Of a stretch of 64,000 nucleotides of DNA, positions 22,347-35,055 are shown in pieces. The position numbers and the translations under genes are program-made. Under the pieces are notes generated by a model that ran no database searches, was not told the origin of the DNA, and was given only the letters and a program-made list of their open reading frames with translations. The stretch is from Megalopta genalis (taxonomy: Eukaryota > Arthropoda > Insecta > Hymenoptera > Halictidae): assembly GCF_051020955.1 (NCBI RefSeq), contig NW_027476099.1, forward strand, positions 1,536,001 through 1,600,000, given 5' to 3'. Within the stretch, counting starts at the first letter, position 1. Every line of letters begins with the position of its first letter.

Positions 22347-23888
22347 CATATGTTCATTTGTTCATTTGTCCATTTGTTCATTTGTTCTTTTTTTCATTCG
22401 TTCATTTGTTCATTTGTTCATTCGTTCATTTGTTCATTTGTTCATTTGTTCATTTGTACCTTCGTTCATTTGTCTATTCGCTCATTTGTTCATTTATTCA
22501 TTCGTTCATTTGTCTATTCGCTCATTTGTTCATTTGATCATTTCTTCATTTGTTCATTTGTTCATTTGTTCATTTGTTCATTTGTTCATTTGTTCATTTG
22601 TTCATTCGTTCATTTGTTCATTCGTTCATTTGTCTATTCGCTCATTTGTTCATTTGTTCATTTGTTCATTTGTTCCTTCGTTCATTTTTCTATTCGCTCA
22701 TTTGTTCATTTGTTCATTCGATCATTTGTCTATTCGCTCATTTGTTCATTTGTTCATGTGTTCATTTGTTCATTTGTTCATTTGTTCATCTGTTCATTTG
22801 TTCATTTGTTCATTTGTTCATTTGTTCATTTATTCATTTGTTCATTTGTTCATTTGTTCATTTGTTCATTTGTTCATTTGTTCATTTGTTCATTTGTTCA
22901 TTTGTTCATTTGTTCATTTGTTCATTTGTTCATTTGTTCATTTGTTCATTTGTTCCTTTGTTCATTTGTTCATTTGTTCATTCGTTCATTTGTTCATTCG
23001 TTCATTTGTCTATTCGATCATTTGTCTATTCGCTCATTTGTTCATTTGTTCATGTGTTCATTTGTTCATTTGTTCATTTGTTCATCTGTTCATTTGTTCA
23101 TTTGTTCATTTGTTCATTTGTTCATTTGTTCATTTATTCATTTGTTCATTTGTTCATTTGTTCATTTGTTCATTTGTTCATTTGTTCATTTGTTCATTTG
23201 TTCATTTGTTCATTTGTTCATTTGTTCATTTGTTCATTTGTTCATTTGTTCATTTGTTCCTTTGTTCATTTGTTCATTTGTTCATTTGTTCAATTGTTCA
23301 TTTGTTCATTTGTTCATTTGTTCATTTGTTCATTTGTTCATTTGTTCATTTGTTCATTTGTTCATTTGTTCATTTGTTCATTTGTTCATTTGTTCATTTG
23401 TTCATTTGTTCATTTGTTCATTTGTCCACTTGTTCATTTGTTCATTTGTTCATTTGTTCGTTTGTTCATTTCTTCATTTGATCATTTGTTCATTTGTTCA
23501 TTTGTTCATTTGTTCATTTGTTCATTTGTTCATTTGTTCATTTGTTCATTTGTTCATTTGTTCATTTGTTCATTTGTTCATTTGTCCACTTGTTCATTTG
23601 TTCATTTGTTCGTTTGTTCATTTCTTCATTTCTTCATTTGTTCATTTGTTCATTTGTTCATTTGTTCATTTGTTCACTTGTTCATTTGTTCCTTTGTTCA
23701 TTTGTTCATTTGTTCATTTGTTCATTCGTTCATTTGTTCATTTGTTCATTTGTTCATTTGTTCATTTGTTCCTTCGTTCATTTGTCTATTCGCTCATTTG
23801 TTCATTTGTTCATTCGTTCATTTGTTCATTTGTTCATTTGTTCATTTGTTTATTTGTTCATTTGTTCATTTGTTCGTTTGTTCATTTG

Positions 23889-23897
23889 TTTCATTTG
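23889..23897 (+). repeat. 9-bp unit (+1 register shift), HOR-3 B
   Basis: TTTCATTTG, inherited from the same event as 18568 (offset 5,321 bp). Confidence 0.93.
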
Positions 23898-24417
23898 TTC
23901 GTTTGTTCATTTGTTCATTTGTTCATTTGTTCATTTGTTCATTTGTTCACTTGTTCATTTGTTCATTTGTTCACTTGTTCATTTGTTCATTTGTTCATTT
24001 GTTCATTTGTTCATTTGTTCATTTGTTCATTTGTTCATTTGTTCATTTGTTCATATGTTCATTTGTTCATTTGTCCATTTGTTCATTTGTTCATTTGTTC
24101 ATTCGTTCATTTGTTCATTTGTCCATTTGTTCATTTGTTCATTCGTTCATTTGTTCATTTGTTCATTTGTTCATTTGTTCATTTGTTCATTTGTTCATTT
24201 GTCCGTTTGTTCATTTGTCCGTTTGTTCATGTGTTCATTTGTTCATTTGTTCATTTGTTCATTTGTTCATTTGTTCATTTGTTCATTTGTTCATTTTTTC
24301 ATTCGTTCATTTGTTCATTTGTTCATTTGTTCATTTGTTCATTTGTCCACTTGTTCATTTGTTCATTTGTTCATTTCTTTACTTGTTCATCTGTTCATTT
24401 GTTCATTTGCTCATTTG

Positions 24418-24424
24418 TTCATTG
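24418..24424 (+). repeat. 7-bp unit (-1 register shift), HOR-3 B
   Basis: TTCATTG, one T lost, just before TTTATTTG. The equivalent place in copy A (about 19.1 kb) has a full unit. Confidence 0.93.
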
Positions 24425-24904
24425 TTCATTTGTTTATTTGTTCATTTGTTCATTTGTTCGTTTGTTCATTTGTTCATTTGTTCGTTTGTTCATTTGTTCA
24501 TTTGTTCATTTGTTAATTTGTTCGTTTGTTCACTTGTTCATTTGTTCATTTGTTCATTTGTTCATTTGTTCATTTGTTCATTTGTTCATTTGTTCATTTG
24601 TTCATTTGTTCATTTGTTGATTTGTCAATTTGTTCATTTGTTCATTTGTTCATTTGTTCATTTGTTCATTTGTTCATTTGTTGATTTGTCAATTTGTTCA
24701 TTTGTTCATTTGTTCATTTGTTCATTTGTTCATTTGTTCATTTGTTCATTTGTTCATTTGTTCATTTGTTCATTTGTTCATTTGTTCATTTGTTCATTTG
24801 TTCATTTGTTCATTTGTTCATTTGTTCATTTGTTCATTTGTTCATTTGTTCATTTGTTCATTTGTTCATTTGTTCATTTGTTCATTTGTTCATTTGTTCA
24901 TTTG

Positions 24905-24960
24905 TCAATTCGCCCAATTATTCATATGTTCATTTGTTCTTTCGTTCATATGTCTATTCG
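24905..24960 (+). repeat. Diverged 7-unit block, HOR-3 B
   Basis: Same seven units as at 19553, offset 5,352 bp. The preceding pure run is 27 units, three more than in copy A. Confidence 0.9.
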
Positions 24961-27900
24961 CTCATTTGTTTACTTGTTCATTCGTTCATTTGTCTATTCG
25001 CTCATTTGTTCATTCGTTCATTTGTCTATTCGCTCATTTGTTCATTTGTTCATTTGTTCATTCGTTCATTTGTTCGTTTGTTCGTTTGTTCATTTGTTCA
25101 TTTGTTCATTTGTTCATTTGTTCATTTCTTCATTCGTTCATTTGTTCATTTGTATATTTGTTCATTTGTGCGATTGTCTATTCGCTCATTTGTTCATTTG
25201 TTCATTTGTTCATTCGTTCATTTGTTCATTTGTTCATTTGTTCATTTGTTCTTTTGTTCATTTGTTCATTTGTTCATTTGTTCATTTGTTCATTTGTTCA
25301 TTTGTACAATTGTTCATTCGTTCATTTGTTCATTTGTTCATTTGTTCATTCGTTCATTTGTCTATTCGCTCATTTGTTCATTTTTTCATTTGTTCATTTG
25401 TTCATTTGTTCATTTGTTCATTTGTTCATTTGTTCATTTGTTCATTTGTTCATTTGTTCATTTGTTCATTTGTTCCTTTGTTCATTTGTTCATTTGTTCA
25501 TTTGTTCATTTGTTCACTTGTTCATTTGTTCACTTGTTCATTTGGTCATTTGTTCATTTGTTCATTTGTTCATTTGTTCATTTGATCATTTGTTCATTTG
25601 TTCATTTGTTCATTTGTTCATTCGTTCATTTGTTCATTTGTCCATTTGTTCATTTGTCCATTTGTTCATTTGTTCATTTGTTCATTCGTTCATTTGTTCA
25701 TTTGTTCATTTGTTCATTTGTCCGTTTGTTCATTTGTCCGTTTGTTCATGTGTTCATTTGTTCATTTGTTCATTTGTTCATTTGTTCATTTGTTCATTTG
25801 TTCATTTGTTCATTTGTTCATTTGTTCATTTGTTCACTTGTTCATTTGTTCACTTGTTCATTTGGTCATTTGTTCATTTGTTCATTTGTTCATTTGTTCA
25901 TTTGATCATTTGTTCATTTGTTCATTTGTTCATTTGTTCATTTGTTCATTTGCTCACTTGCTCATTTGTTCATTTGTTCATTTGCTCATTTGTTCATTTG
26001 TTCATTTGTTCATTTGTTCATTTGTTCATTTGATCGTTTGTTCATTTGTTCATTTGTTCATTTGTTCATTTGTTCATTTGTACAATTGTTCATTCGTTCA
26101 TTTGTTCATTTGTTCATTCGTTCATTTGTCTATTCGCTCATTTTTTCATTTTTTCATTTGTTCATTTTTTCATTTGTTCATTTGTTCATTTGTTCATTTG
26201 TATATTTGTTCATTTGTGCGATTGTCTATTCGCTCATTTGTTCATTTGTTCATTTGTTCATTTGTTCATTTGTTCATTTGTTCATTTGTTCATTTGTTCA
26301 TTAGTTCATTTGTTCATTTGTGCGATTGTCTATTCGCTCATTTGTTAATTCGTTCATTTGCCTATTCGCTCATTTGTTCATTTGTTCATTTGTTCATTTG
26401 TTCATTTGCTCATTTGCTCATTTGCTCATTTGCTCATTTGTTCATTTGTTGATTTGTTCATTTGTTCATTTGTTCATTTGTTCATTTGTTCATTTGTTCA
26501 TTTGTTCATTTGTTCATTTGTTCATTTGTTCTTTCGATCATTTGTTCATTTGTTCATTCGTTCATTTGTCTATTCGCTCATTTGTACATTTGTTCATTTG
26601 TTCATTTGTTCCTTCGTTCATTTTTCTATTCGATCATTTGTCTATTCGCTCATTTGTTCATTTGTTCATTTGTTCATTTGTTCATTTGTGCGATTGTCTA
26701 TTCGCTCATTTGTTCATTTGTTAATTCGTTCATTTGCCTATTCGCTCATTTGTTAATTTGTTATTTTGTTCATTTGTTCATTTGTTCATTTGTTCATTTG
26801 TTCATTTGTTCATTTGTTCATTTGTTCATTTGTTCATTTGTTCATTTGTTCATTTGCTCACTTGTTCACTTGTTCACTTGTTCACTTGTTCATTTGTTCA
26901 TTTGTTCATTTGTTCATTTGTTCACTTGTTCACTTGCTCATTTGTTCGTTTGTTCATTTCTTCATTTGTTCATTTGTTCATTTGTTCATTTGTTCATTTG
27001 TTCATTTGTTCATTTGTTCATTTGTTCATTTGTTCATTTGTTCATTTGTTCATTTGTGCGTTTGTCTATTCGCTCATTTGTTCATTTGTTAATTCGTTCA
27101 TTTGCCTATTCGCTCATTTGTTCATTTGTTCATTTGCTCATTTGCTCATTTGCTCATTTGCTCATTTGTTCATTTGTTCATTTGTTCATTTGTTCATTTG
27201 TTCATTTGTTCATTTGTTCATTTGTTCATTTGCTCACTTGCTCATTTGTTCATTTGTTCATTTGTTCATTTGTTCATTTGTTCATTTGCTCATTTGTTCA
27301 TTTGTTCATTTGTTCATTTGTTCATTTGTTCATTTGATCATTTGTTCATTTGTTCATTTGTTCATTTGTTCATTTGTTCATTTGTTCATTTGTTCATTTG
27401 TTCATTTGTTCATTTGTTCATTTGTTCATTTGTTCATTTGTTCATTTGTTCATTTGTTCATTTGTTCATTTGTTCATTTGTTCATTTGTTCATTTGTTCA
27501 TTTGTTCATTTGTTCATTTGTTCATTTGTTCATTTGTTCATTTGTTCATTTGTTCATTTGTTCATTTGTTCATTTGTTCATTTGTTCATTTGTTCATTTG
27601 TTCATTTGTTCATTTGTTCATTTGTTCATTTGTTCATTTGTTCATTTGTTCATATGTTCATTTGTTCATTTGTCCATTTGTTCATTTGTTCTTTTTTTCA
27701 TTCGTTCATTTGTTCATTTGTTCATTCGTTCATTTGTTCATTTGTTCATTTGTTCATTTGTTCCTTCGTTCATTTGTCTATTCGCTCATTTGTTCATTTA
27801 TTCATTCGTTCATTTGTCTATTCGCTCATTTGTTCATTTGATCATTTCTTCATTTGTTCATTTGTTCATTTGTTCATTTGTTCATTTGTTCATTTGTTCA

Positions 27901-29200
27901 TTTGTTCATTTGTTCATTCGTTCATTTGTTCATTCGTTCATTTGTCTATTCGCTCATTTGTTCATTTGTTCATTTGTTCATTTGTTCCTTCGTTCATTTT
28001 TCTATTCGCTCATTTGTTCATTTGTTCATTCGATCATTTGTCTATTCGCTCATTTGTTCATTTGTTCATGTGTTCATTTGTTCATTTGTTCATTTGTTCA
28101 TCTGTTCATTTGTTCATTTGTTCATTTGTTCATTTGTTCATTTATTCATTTGTTCATTTGTTCATTTGTTCATTTGTTCATTTGTTCATTTGTTCATTTG
28201 TTCATTTGTTCATTTGTTCATTTGTTCATTTGTTCATTTGTTCATTTGTTCATTTGTTCATTTGTTCATTTGTTCCTTTGTTCATTTGTTCATTTGTTCA
28301 TTCGTTCATTTGTTCATTCGTTCATTTGTCTATTCGATCATTTGTCTATTCGCTCATTTGTTCATTTGTTCATGTGTTCATTTGTTCATTTGTTCATTTG
28401 TTCATCTGTTCATTTGTTCATTTGTTCATTTGTTCATTTGTTCATTTGTTCATTTATTCATTTGTTCATTTGTTCATTTGTTCATTTGTTCATTTGTTCA
28501 TTTGTTCATTTGTTCATTTGTTCATTTGTTCATTTGTTCATTTGTTCATTTGTTCATTTGTTCATTTGTTCATTTGTTCCTTTGTTCATTTGTTCATTTG
28601 TTCATTTGTTCAATTGTTCATTTGTTCATTTGTTCATTTGTTCATTTGTTCATTTGTTCATTTGTTCATTTGTTCATTTGTTCATTTGTTCATTTGTTCA
28701 TTTGTTCATTTGTTCATTTGTTCATTTGTTCATTTGTTCATTTGTCCACTTGTTCATTTGTTCATTTGTTCATTTGTTCGTTTGTTCATTTCTTCATTTG
28801 ATCATTTGTTCATTTGTTCATTTGTTCATTTGTTCATTTGTTCATTTGTTCATTTGTTCATTTGTTCATTTGTTCATTTGTTCATTTGTTCATTTGTCCA
28901 CTTGTTCATTTGTTCATTTGTTCGTTTGTTCATTTCTTCATTTCTTCATTTGTTCATTTGTTCATTTGTTCATTTGTTCATTTGTTCACTTGTTCATTTG
29001 TTCCTTTGTTCATTTGTTCATTTGTTCATTTGTTCATTCGTTCATTTGTTCATTTGTTCATTTGTTCATTTGTTCATTTGTTCCTTCGTTCATTTGTCTA
29101 TTCGCTCATTTGTTCATTTGTTCATTCGTTCATTTGTTCATTTGTTCATTTGTTCATTTGTTTATTTGTTCATTTGTTCATTTGTTCGTTTGTTCATTTG

Positions 29201-29209
29201 TTTCATTTG
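29201..29209 (+). repeat. 9-bp unit (+1 register shift), HOR-3 C
   Basis: TTTCATTTG, offset 5,312 bp from the copy B insertion. Confidence 0.93.
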
Positions 29210-29729
29210 TTCGTTTGTTCATTTGTTCATTTGTTCATTTGTTCATTTGTTCATTTGTTCACTTGTTCATTTGTTCATTTGTTCACTTGTTCATTTGTTC
29301 ATTTGTTCATTTGTTCATTTGTTCATTTGTTCATTTGTTCATTTGTTCATTTGTTCATTTGTTCATATGTTCATTTGTTCATTTGTCCATTTGTTCATTT
29401 GTTCATTTGTTCATTCGTTCATTTGTTCATTTGTCCATTTGTTCATTTGTTCATTCGTTCATTTGTTCATTTGTTCATTTGTTCATTTGTTCATTTGTTC
29501 ATTTGTTCATTTGTCCGTTTGTTCATTTGTCCGTTTGTTCATGTGTTCATTTGTTCATTTGTTCATTTGTTCATTTGTTCATTTGTTCATTTGTTCATTT
29601 GTTCATTTTTTCATTCGTTCATTTGTTCATTTGTTCATTTGTTCATTTGTTCATTTGTCCACTTGTTCATTTGTTCATTTGTTCATTTCTTTACTTGTTC
29701 ATCTGTTCATTTGTTCATTTGCTCATTTG

Positions 29730-29736
29730 TTCATTG
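29730..29736 (+). repeat. 7-bp unit (-1 register shift), HOR-3 C
   Basis: TTCATTG in the same context as 24418 and at the same 5,312-bp offset as the +1 marker. Confidence 0.93.
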
Positions 29737-30208
29737 TTCATTTGTTTATTTGTTCATTTGTTCATTTGTTCGTTTGTTCATTTGTTCATTTGTTCGTTTG
29801 TTCATTTGTTCATTTGTTCATTTGTTCATTTGTTCGTTTGTTCACTTGTTCATTTGTTCATTTGTTCATTTGTTCATTTGTTCATTTGTTCATTTGTTCA
29901 TTTTTTCATTTGTTCATTTGTTCATTTGTTGATTTGTCAATTTGTTCATTTGTTCATTTGTTCATTTGTTCATTTGTTCATTTGTTCATTTGTTGATTTG
30001 TCAATTTGTTCATTTGTTCATTTGTTCATTTGTTCATTTGTTCATTTGTTCATTTGTTCATTTGTTCATTTGTTCATTTGTTCATTTGTTCATTTGTTCA
30101 TTTGTTCATTTGTTCATTTGTTCATTTGTTCATTTGTTCATTTGTTCATTTGTTCATTTGTTCATTTGTTCATTTGTTCATTTGTTCATTTGTTCATTTG
30201 TTCATTTG

Positions 30209-30264
30209 TCAATTCGCCCAATTATTCATATGTTCATTTGTTCTTTCGTTCATATGTCTATTCG
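30209..30264 (+). repeat. Diverged 7-unit block, HOR-3 C
   Basis: Third copy of the block at 19553, offset 5,304 bp from copy B. Confidence 0.9.
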
Positions 30265-30985
30265 CTCATTTGTTTACTTGTTCATTCGTTCATTTGTCTA
30301 TTCGCTCATTTGTTCATTCGTTCATTTGTCTATTCGCTCATTTGTTCATTTGTTCATTTGTTCATTCGTTCATTTGTTCGTTTGTTCGTTTGTTCATTTG
30401 TTCATTTGTTCATTTGTTCATTTGTTCATTTCTTCATTCGTTCATTTGTTCATTTGTATATTTGTTCATTTGTGCGATTGTCTATTCGCTCATTTGTTCA
30501 TTTGTTCATTTGTTCATTCGTTCATTTGTTCATTTGTTCATTTGTTCATTTGTTCTTTTGTTCATTTGTTCATTTGTTCATTTGTTCATTTGTTCATTTG
30601 TTCATTTGTACAATTGTTCATTCGTTCATTTGTTCATTTGTTCATTCGTTCATTTGTCTATTCGCTCATTTGTTCATTTTTTCATTTGTTCATTTGTTCA
30701 TTTGTTCATTTGTTCATTTGTTCATTTGTTCATTTGTTCATTTGTTCCTTTGTTCATTTGTTCATTTGTTCATTTGTTCATTTGTTCACTTGTTCATTTG
30801 TTCACTTGTTCATTTGGTCATTTGTTCATTTGTTCATTTGTTCATTTGTTCATTTGATCATTTGTTCATTTGTTCATTTGTTCATTTGTTCATTCGTTCA
30901 TTTGTTCATTTGTCCATTTGTTCATTTGTCCATTTGTTCATTTGTTCATTTGTTCATTCGTTCATTTGTTCATTTGTTCATTTGT

Positions 30986-31600
30986 TCATTTGTTCATTTG
31001 TTCATTTGTTCATTTGTTCATTTGTTCATTTGTTCATTTGTTCATTTGTTCATTTGTTCATTTGTTCATTTGTTCATTTGTTCATTTGTTCATTTGTTCA
31101 TTTGTTCATTTGTTCATTTGTTCATTTGTTCATTTGTTCATTTGTTCATTTGTTCATTTGTTCATTTGTTCATTTGTTCATTTGTTCATATGTTCATTTG
31201 TTCATTTGTCCATTTGTTCATTTGTTCATTTGTTCATTTGTTCAATCGTTCATTTGTTCATTTGTCCATTTGTTCATTTGTTCATTTGTTCATTTGTTCA
31301 ATCGTTCATTTGTTCATTTGTTCATTTGTTCATTTGTCCGTTTGTCCGTTTGATCATGTGTTCATTTGTTCATGTGTTCATTTGTTCATTTGTTCATTTG
31401 TTCATTTGTTCACTTGTTCATTTGGTCATTTGTTCATTTGTTCATTTGTTCATTTGTACATTTGTTCATTTGTTCATTTGTTCATTTGTTCATTCGTTCA
31501 TTTGTTCATTTGTTCATTTGTTCATTTGTTCATTTGCTCATTTGCTCATTTGCTCATTTGCTCATTTGTTCATTTGTTCATTTGTTCATTTGTTCATTTG
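30986..31600 (+). repeat. Pure run and TTCAATCG / TCCGTTTG cluster
   Basis: About 25 pure units lead to TTCATATG near 31.19 kb. Then TTCAATCG at 31241 and 31297 (7 units apart), two adjacent TCCGTTTG (31337, 31345), ATCATGTG (31353) and TTCATGTG (31369). Adjacent TCCGTTTG units and ATCATGTG occur only here; elsewhere TCCGTTTG units are separated by one unit. GTCATTTG, TACATTTG and a CTCATTTG run follow. Confidence 0.8.
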
Positions 31601-34599
31601 TTCATTTGTTCATTTGTTCATTTGTTCATTTGTTCATTTGTTCATATGTTCATTTGTTCATTTGTCCATTTGTTCATTTGTTCTTTTTTTCATTCGTTCA
31701 TTTGTTCATTTGTTCATTCGTTCATTTGTTCATTTGTTCATTTGTTCATTTGTTCATTTGTTGATTTGTTCATTTGTTCATTTGTTCATTTGTTCATTTG
31801 TTCATTTGTTCATTTGTCCATTTGTTCATTTGTTCATTTGTTCATTCGTTCATTTGTTCATTTGTTCATTTGTTCATTTGTTCATTTGTTCATTTGTTCA
31901 TTTGTTCATTTGTTCAATTGTTCATTTGTTCATTTGTTCATTTGTTCATTTGTTCATTTGTCTATTCGCTCATTTGTTCATTTTTTCATTTGTTCATTTG
32001 TTCATTTGTTCATTTGTATATTTGTTCATTTGTGCGATTGTCTATTCGCTCATTTGTTCATTTGTTCATTTGTTCATTTGTTCATTTGTTCATTTGTTCA
32101 TTTGTTCATTTGTTCATTTGTTCATTTGTGCGATTGTCTATTCGCTCATTTGTTCATTTGTTAATTCGTTCATTTGCCTATTCGCTCATTTGTTCATTTG
32201 TTCATTTGTTCATTCGTTCATTTGTTCGTTTGTTCGTTTGTTCATTTGTTCATTTGTTCATTTGTTCATTTGTTCATTTGTTCATTCGTTCATTTGTTCA
32301 TTTGTATATTTGTTCATTTGTGCGATTGTCTATTCGCTCATTTGTTCATTTGTTCATTTGTTCATTCGTTCATTTGTTCATTTGTTCATTTGTTCATTTG
32401 TTCTTTTGTTCATTTGTTCATTTGTTCATTTGTTCATTTGTTCATTTGTTCATTTGTACAATTGTTCATTCGTTCATTTGTTCATTTGTTCATTCGTTCA
32501 TTTGTCTATTCGCTCATTTGTTCATTTTTTCATTTGTTCATTTGTTCATTTGTTCATTTGTTCATTTGTTCATTTGTTCATTTGTTCATTTGTTCCTTTG
32601 TTCATTTGTTCATTTGTTCATTTGTTCATTTGTTCATTTGTTCACTTGTTCATTTGTTCACTTGTTCATTTGGTCATTTGTTCATTTGTTCATTTGTTCA
32701 TTTGTTCATTTGTCCATTTGTTCATTTGTTCATTTGTTCATTTGTTCATTCGTTCATTTGTTCATTTGTTCATTTGTTCATTTGTTCATTTGTTCATTTG
32801 TTCATTTGTCCGTTTGTTCATTTGTCCGTTTGTTCATGTGTTCATTTGTTCATTTGTTCATTTGTTCATTTGTTCATTTGTTCATTTGTTCATTTGTTCA
32901 TTTGTTCATTTGTTCATTTGTTCATTTGTTCATTTGTTCATTTGTTCATTTGTTCATTTGTTCATTTGTTCATTCGTTCATTTGTTCATTTGTTCATTTG
33001 TTCATTTGTTCATTTGTCCATTTGTTCATTTGTTCATTTGTTCATTTCTTTACTTGTCCATCTGTTCATTTGTTCATTTGCTCATTTGTTCATTTGTTCA
33101 TTTGTTTATTTGTTCATTTGTTCGTTTGTTCATTTGTTCATTTGTTCATTTGTTCATTTGTTCGTTTGTTCATTTGTTCATTTGTTCATTTGTTCATTTG
33201 TTCATTTGTTCATTTGTTCATTTGTTCATTTGTTCACTTGTTCATTTGTTCATTTGTTCATTTGTTCATTTGTTCATTTGTTCATTTGCTCATTTGTTCA
33301 TTTGTTCATTTGTTCTTTTGTTCATTTGTTCATTTGTTCATTTGTTCATTTGTTCATTTGTTCATTTGTCTATTCGCTCATTTGTTCATTCGTTCATTTG
33401 TTCATTTGTTCATTTGTTCACTTGCTCATTTGTTCATTTGTTCATTTGTTCATTTGTCCATTTGTTCATTTGTTAATTTGTTCATTTGTTCGTTTGTTCA
33501 TTTGTTCATTTGTCCATTCGTTCATTTGTTCATTTGTTCATTCGTTCATTTGTCCATTTGTTCATTTGTTCATTTGTTCATTTGTTCATTTGTTCATTTG
33601 TTCATTTGTTCATTTGTTCATTTGTTCATTCGTTCATTTGTTCATTTGTTCACTTGTCCATTTGTTCATTTGTTCATTTGTTCATTTGTTCATTTGTTCA
33701 ATTGTTCATTTGTTCAATTGTTCATTTGTTCATTTGTTCATTTGTTCATTTGTTCATTTGTTCATTTGTTCATTTGTTCATTTGTTCATTTGTTCATTTG
33801 TTCATTTGTTCATTTGTTCATTTGTTCATTTGTTCATTTGTTCATTTGTTCATTTGTTCATTTGTTCATTTGTTCATTTGTTCATTTGTTCATTTGTTCA
33901 TTTGTTCATTTGTTCATTTGTTCATTTGTTCATTTGTTCATTTGTTCATTTGTTCATATGTTCATTTGTTCATTTGTCCATTTGTTCATTTGTTCTTTTT
34001 TCATTCGTTCATTTGTTCATTTGTTCATTCGTTCATTTGTTCATTTGTTCATTTGTTCATTTGTTCATTTGTTCATTTGTTCATTTGTTCATTTGTTCAT
34101 TTGTTCATTTGTCCATTTGTTCATTTGTTCATTTGTTCATTCGTTCATTTGTTCATTTGTTCATTTGTTCATTTGTTCATTTGTTCATTTGTTCATTTGT
34201 TCATTTGTTCATTTGTTCAATTGTTCATTTGTTCATTTGTTCATTTGTTCATTTGTCTATTCGCTCATTTGTTCATTTTTTCATTTGTTCATTTGTTCAT
34301 TTGTTCATTTGTATATTTGTTCATTTGTGCGATTGTCTATTCGCTCATTTGTTCATTTGTTCATTTGTTCATTTGTTCATTTGTTCATTTGTTCATTTGT
34401 TCATTTGTTCATTTGTTCATTTGTTCATTTGTGCGATTGTCTATTCGCTCATTTGTTCATTTGTTAATTCGTTCATTTGCCTATTCGCTCATTTGTTCAT
34501 TTGTTCATTTGTTCATTCGTTCATTTGTTCGTTTGTTCGTTTGTTCATTTGTTCATTTGTTCATTTGTTCATTTGTTCATTTGTTCATTTGTTCATTTG
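31601..34599 (+). repeat. Mosaic with a 2.3-kb-spaced duplication
   Basis: About 650 bp from TTCATATG (31643) through TCCATTTG, TTCTTTTT-TTCATTCG, TTCAATTG, TATATTTG, two module V copies and TTAATTCG/CCTATTCG recurs from TTCATATG at 33955, offset 2,303-2,312 bp. The second copy carries a 7-bp unit at 33993. Between them, 32.3-33.7 kb resembles P-core material, then a stretch rich in TTTATTTG, TTCGTTTG and TTAATTTG. The latter recurs at 36.35-37.3 kb, about 3.6 kb later. Confidence 0.75.
33993..33999 (+). repeat. 7-bp unit (-1 register shift)
   Basis: TTCTTTT instead of TTCTTTTT, followed by TTCATTCG. Other copies of this context (31.68, 35.19, 38.54, 41.19 and 42.16 kb) keep the full T run. 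A single-base change in a T homopolymer could be a real slip or a sequencing error. Confidence 0.85.
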
Positions 34600-35055
34600 T
34601 TCATTTGTTCATTTGTTCATTTGTTCATTTGTTCATTTGTTCATTTGTTCATTTGTTCTTTTGTTCATTTGTCCATTTGTTCATTTGTTCATTTCTTTAT
34701 TTGTTCATTTGTTCATTTCTTTACTTGTTCATCTGTTCATTTGTTCATTTGCTCATTTGTTCATTTGTTCATTTGTTCTTTTGTTCATTTGTTCATTTGT
34801 TCATTTGTTCATTTGTTCATTTGTCTATTCGCTCATTTGTTCATTTGGTCATTTGTTCATTTGTTCACTTGCTCATTTGCTCATTTGTTCATTTGTTCAT
34901 TTGTTCATTTGTTCATTTGTTCATTTGCTCATTTGTTCATTTGTTCATTTGTTCATTTGTTCACTTGTCCATTTGTTCATTTGTTCATTTGTTCAATTGT
35001 TCATTTGTTCAATTGTTCATTTGTCTATTCGCTCATTTGTTTATTTGTTCATTCG
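34600..35055 (+). repeat. P-core flank with TTCATTTC-TTTATTTG and GTCATTTG
   Basis: TTCTTTTG (34656), TCCATTTG, TTCATTTC-TTTATTTG, TTCATTTC-TTTACTTG, TTCATCTG, a second TTCTTTTG (34776), TCTATTCG, GTCATTTG, CTCATTTG, TCCATTTG, TTCAATTG doublet. The same order precedes the P-core from 38000, with one unit difference (two CTCATTTG here, one there). Confidence 0.8.

Larger units (their letters stand above)
17152..22456 (+). repeat. HOR-3 copy A (about 5.3 kb)
   Basis: Starts at TTCCTTCG-TTCATTTG-TCTATTCG. Main landmarks: TTCATCTG/TTCATTTA near 17.47-17.52 kb, TCCACTTG units near 18.1-18.25 kb, a 9-bp unit at 18568, TCCGTTTG and TTCATGTG near 18.9 kb, TTGATTTG-TCAATTTG near 19.29 and 19.35 kb, diverged block 19553-19608, module V and TATATTTG at 19.8 kb, module M at 20945, a TTCACTTG run at 21513. 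Copies B and C repeat these at 5,300-5,376 bp. Copy A lacks the 7-bp unit carried by B and C. Confidence 0.88.
22457..27760 (+). repeat. HOR-3 copy B (5,304 bp, 663 units)
   Basis: Collinear with copy A. The opening unit carries a private change, TACCTTCG instead of TTCCTTCG. It contains both the 9-bp unit (23889) and a 7-bp unit (24418) whose effects cancel, so its length is a whole number of units. The diverged block is at 24905; the pure run before it is 27 units. Module M starts near 26.32 kb. Confidence 0.88.
27761..30985 (+). repeat. HOR-3 copy C (truncated)
   Basis: Begins with TTCCTTCG at 27761 and follows copy B to about 30.98 kb. Where B has its TCCGTTTG pair after TTCATTCG, C passes into a long pure run, so about 2.1 kb of the repeat is missing. 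It shares the 9-bp and 7-bp units with B. The diverged block is at 30209, after a 26-unit pure run. Confidence 0.87.
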
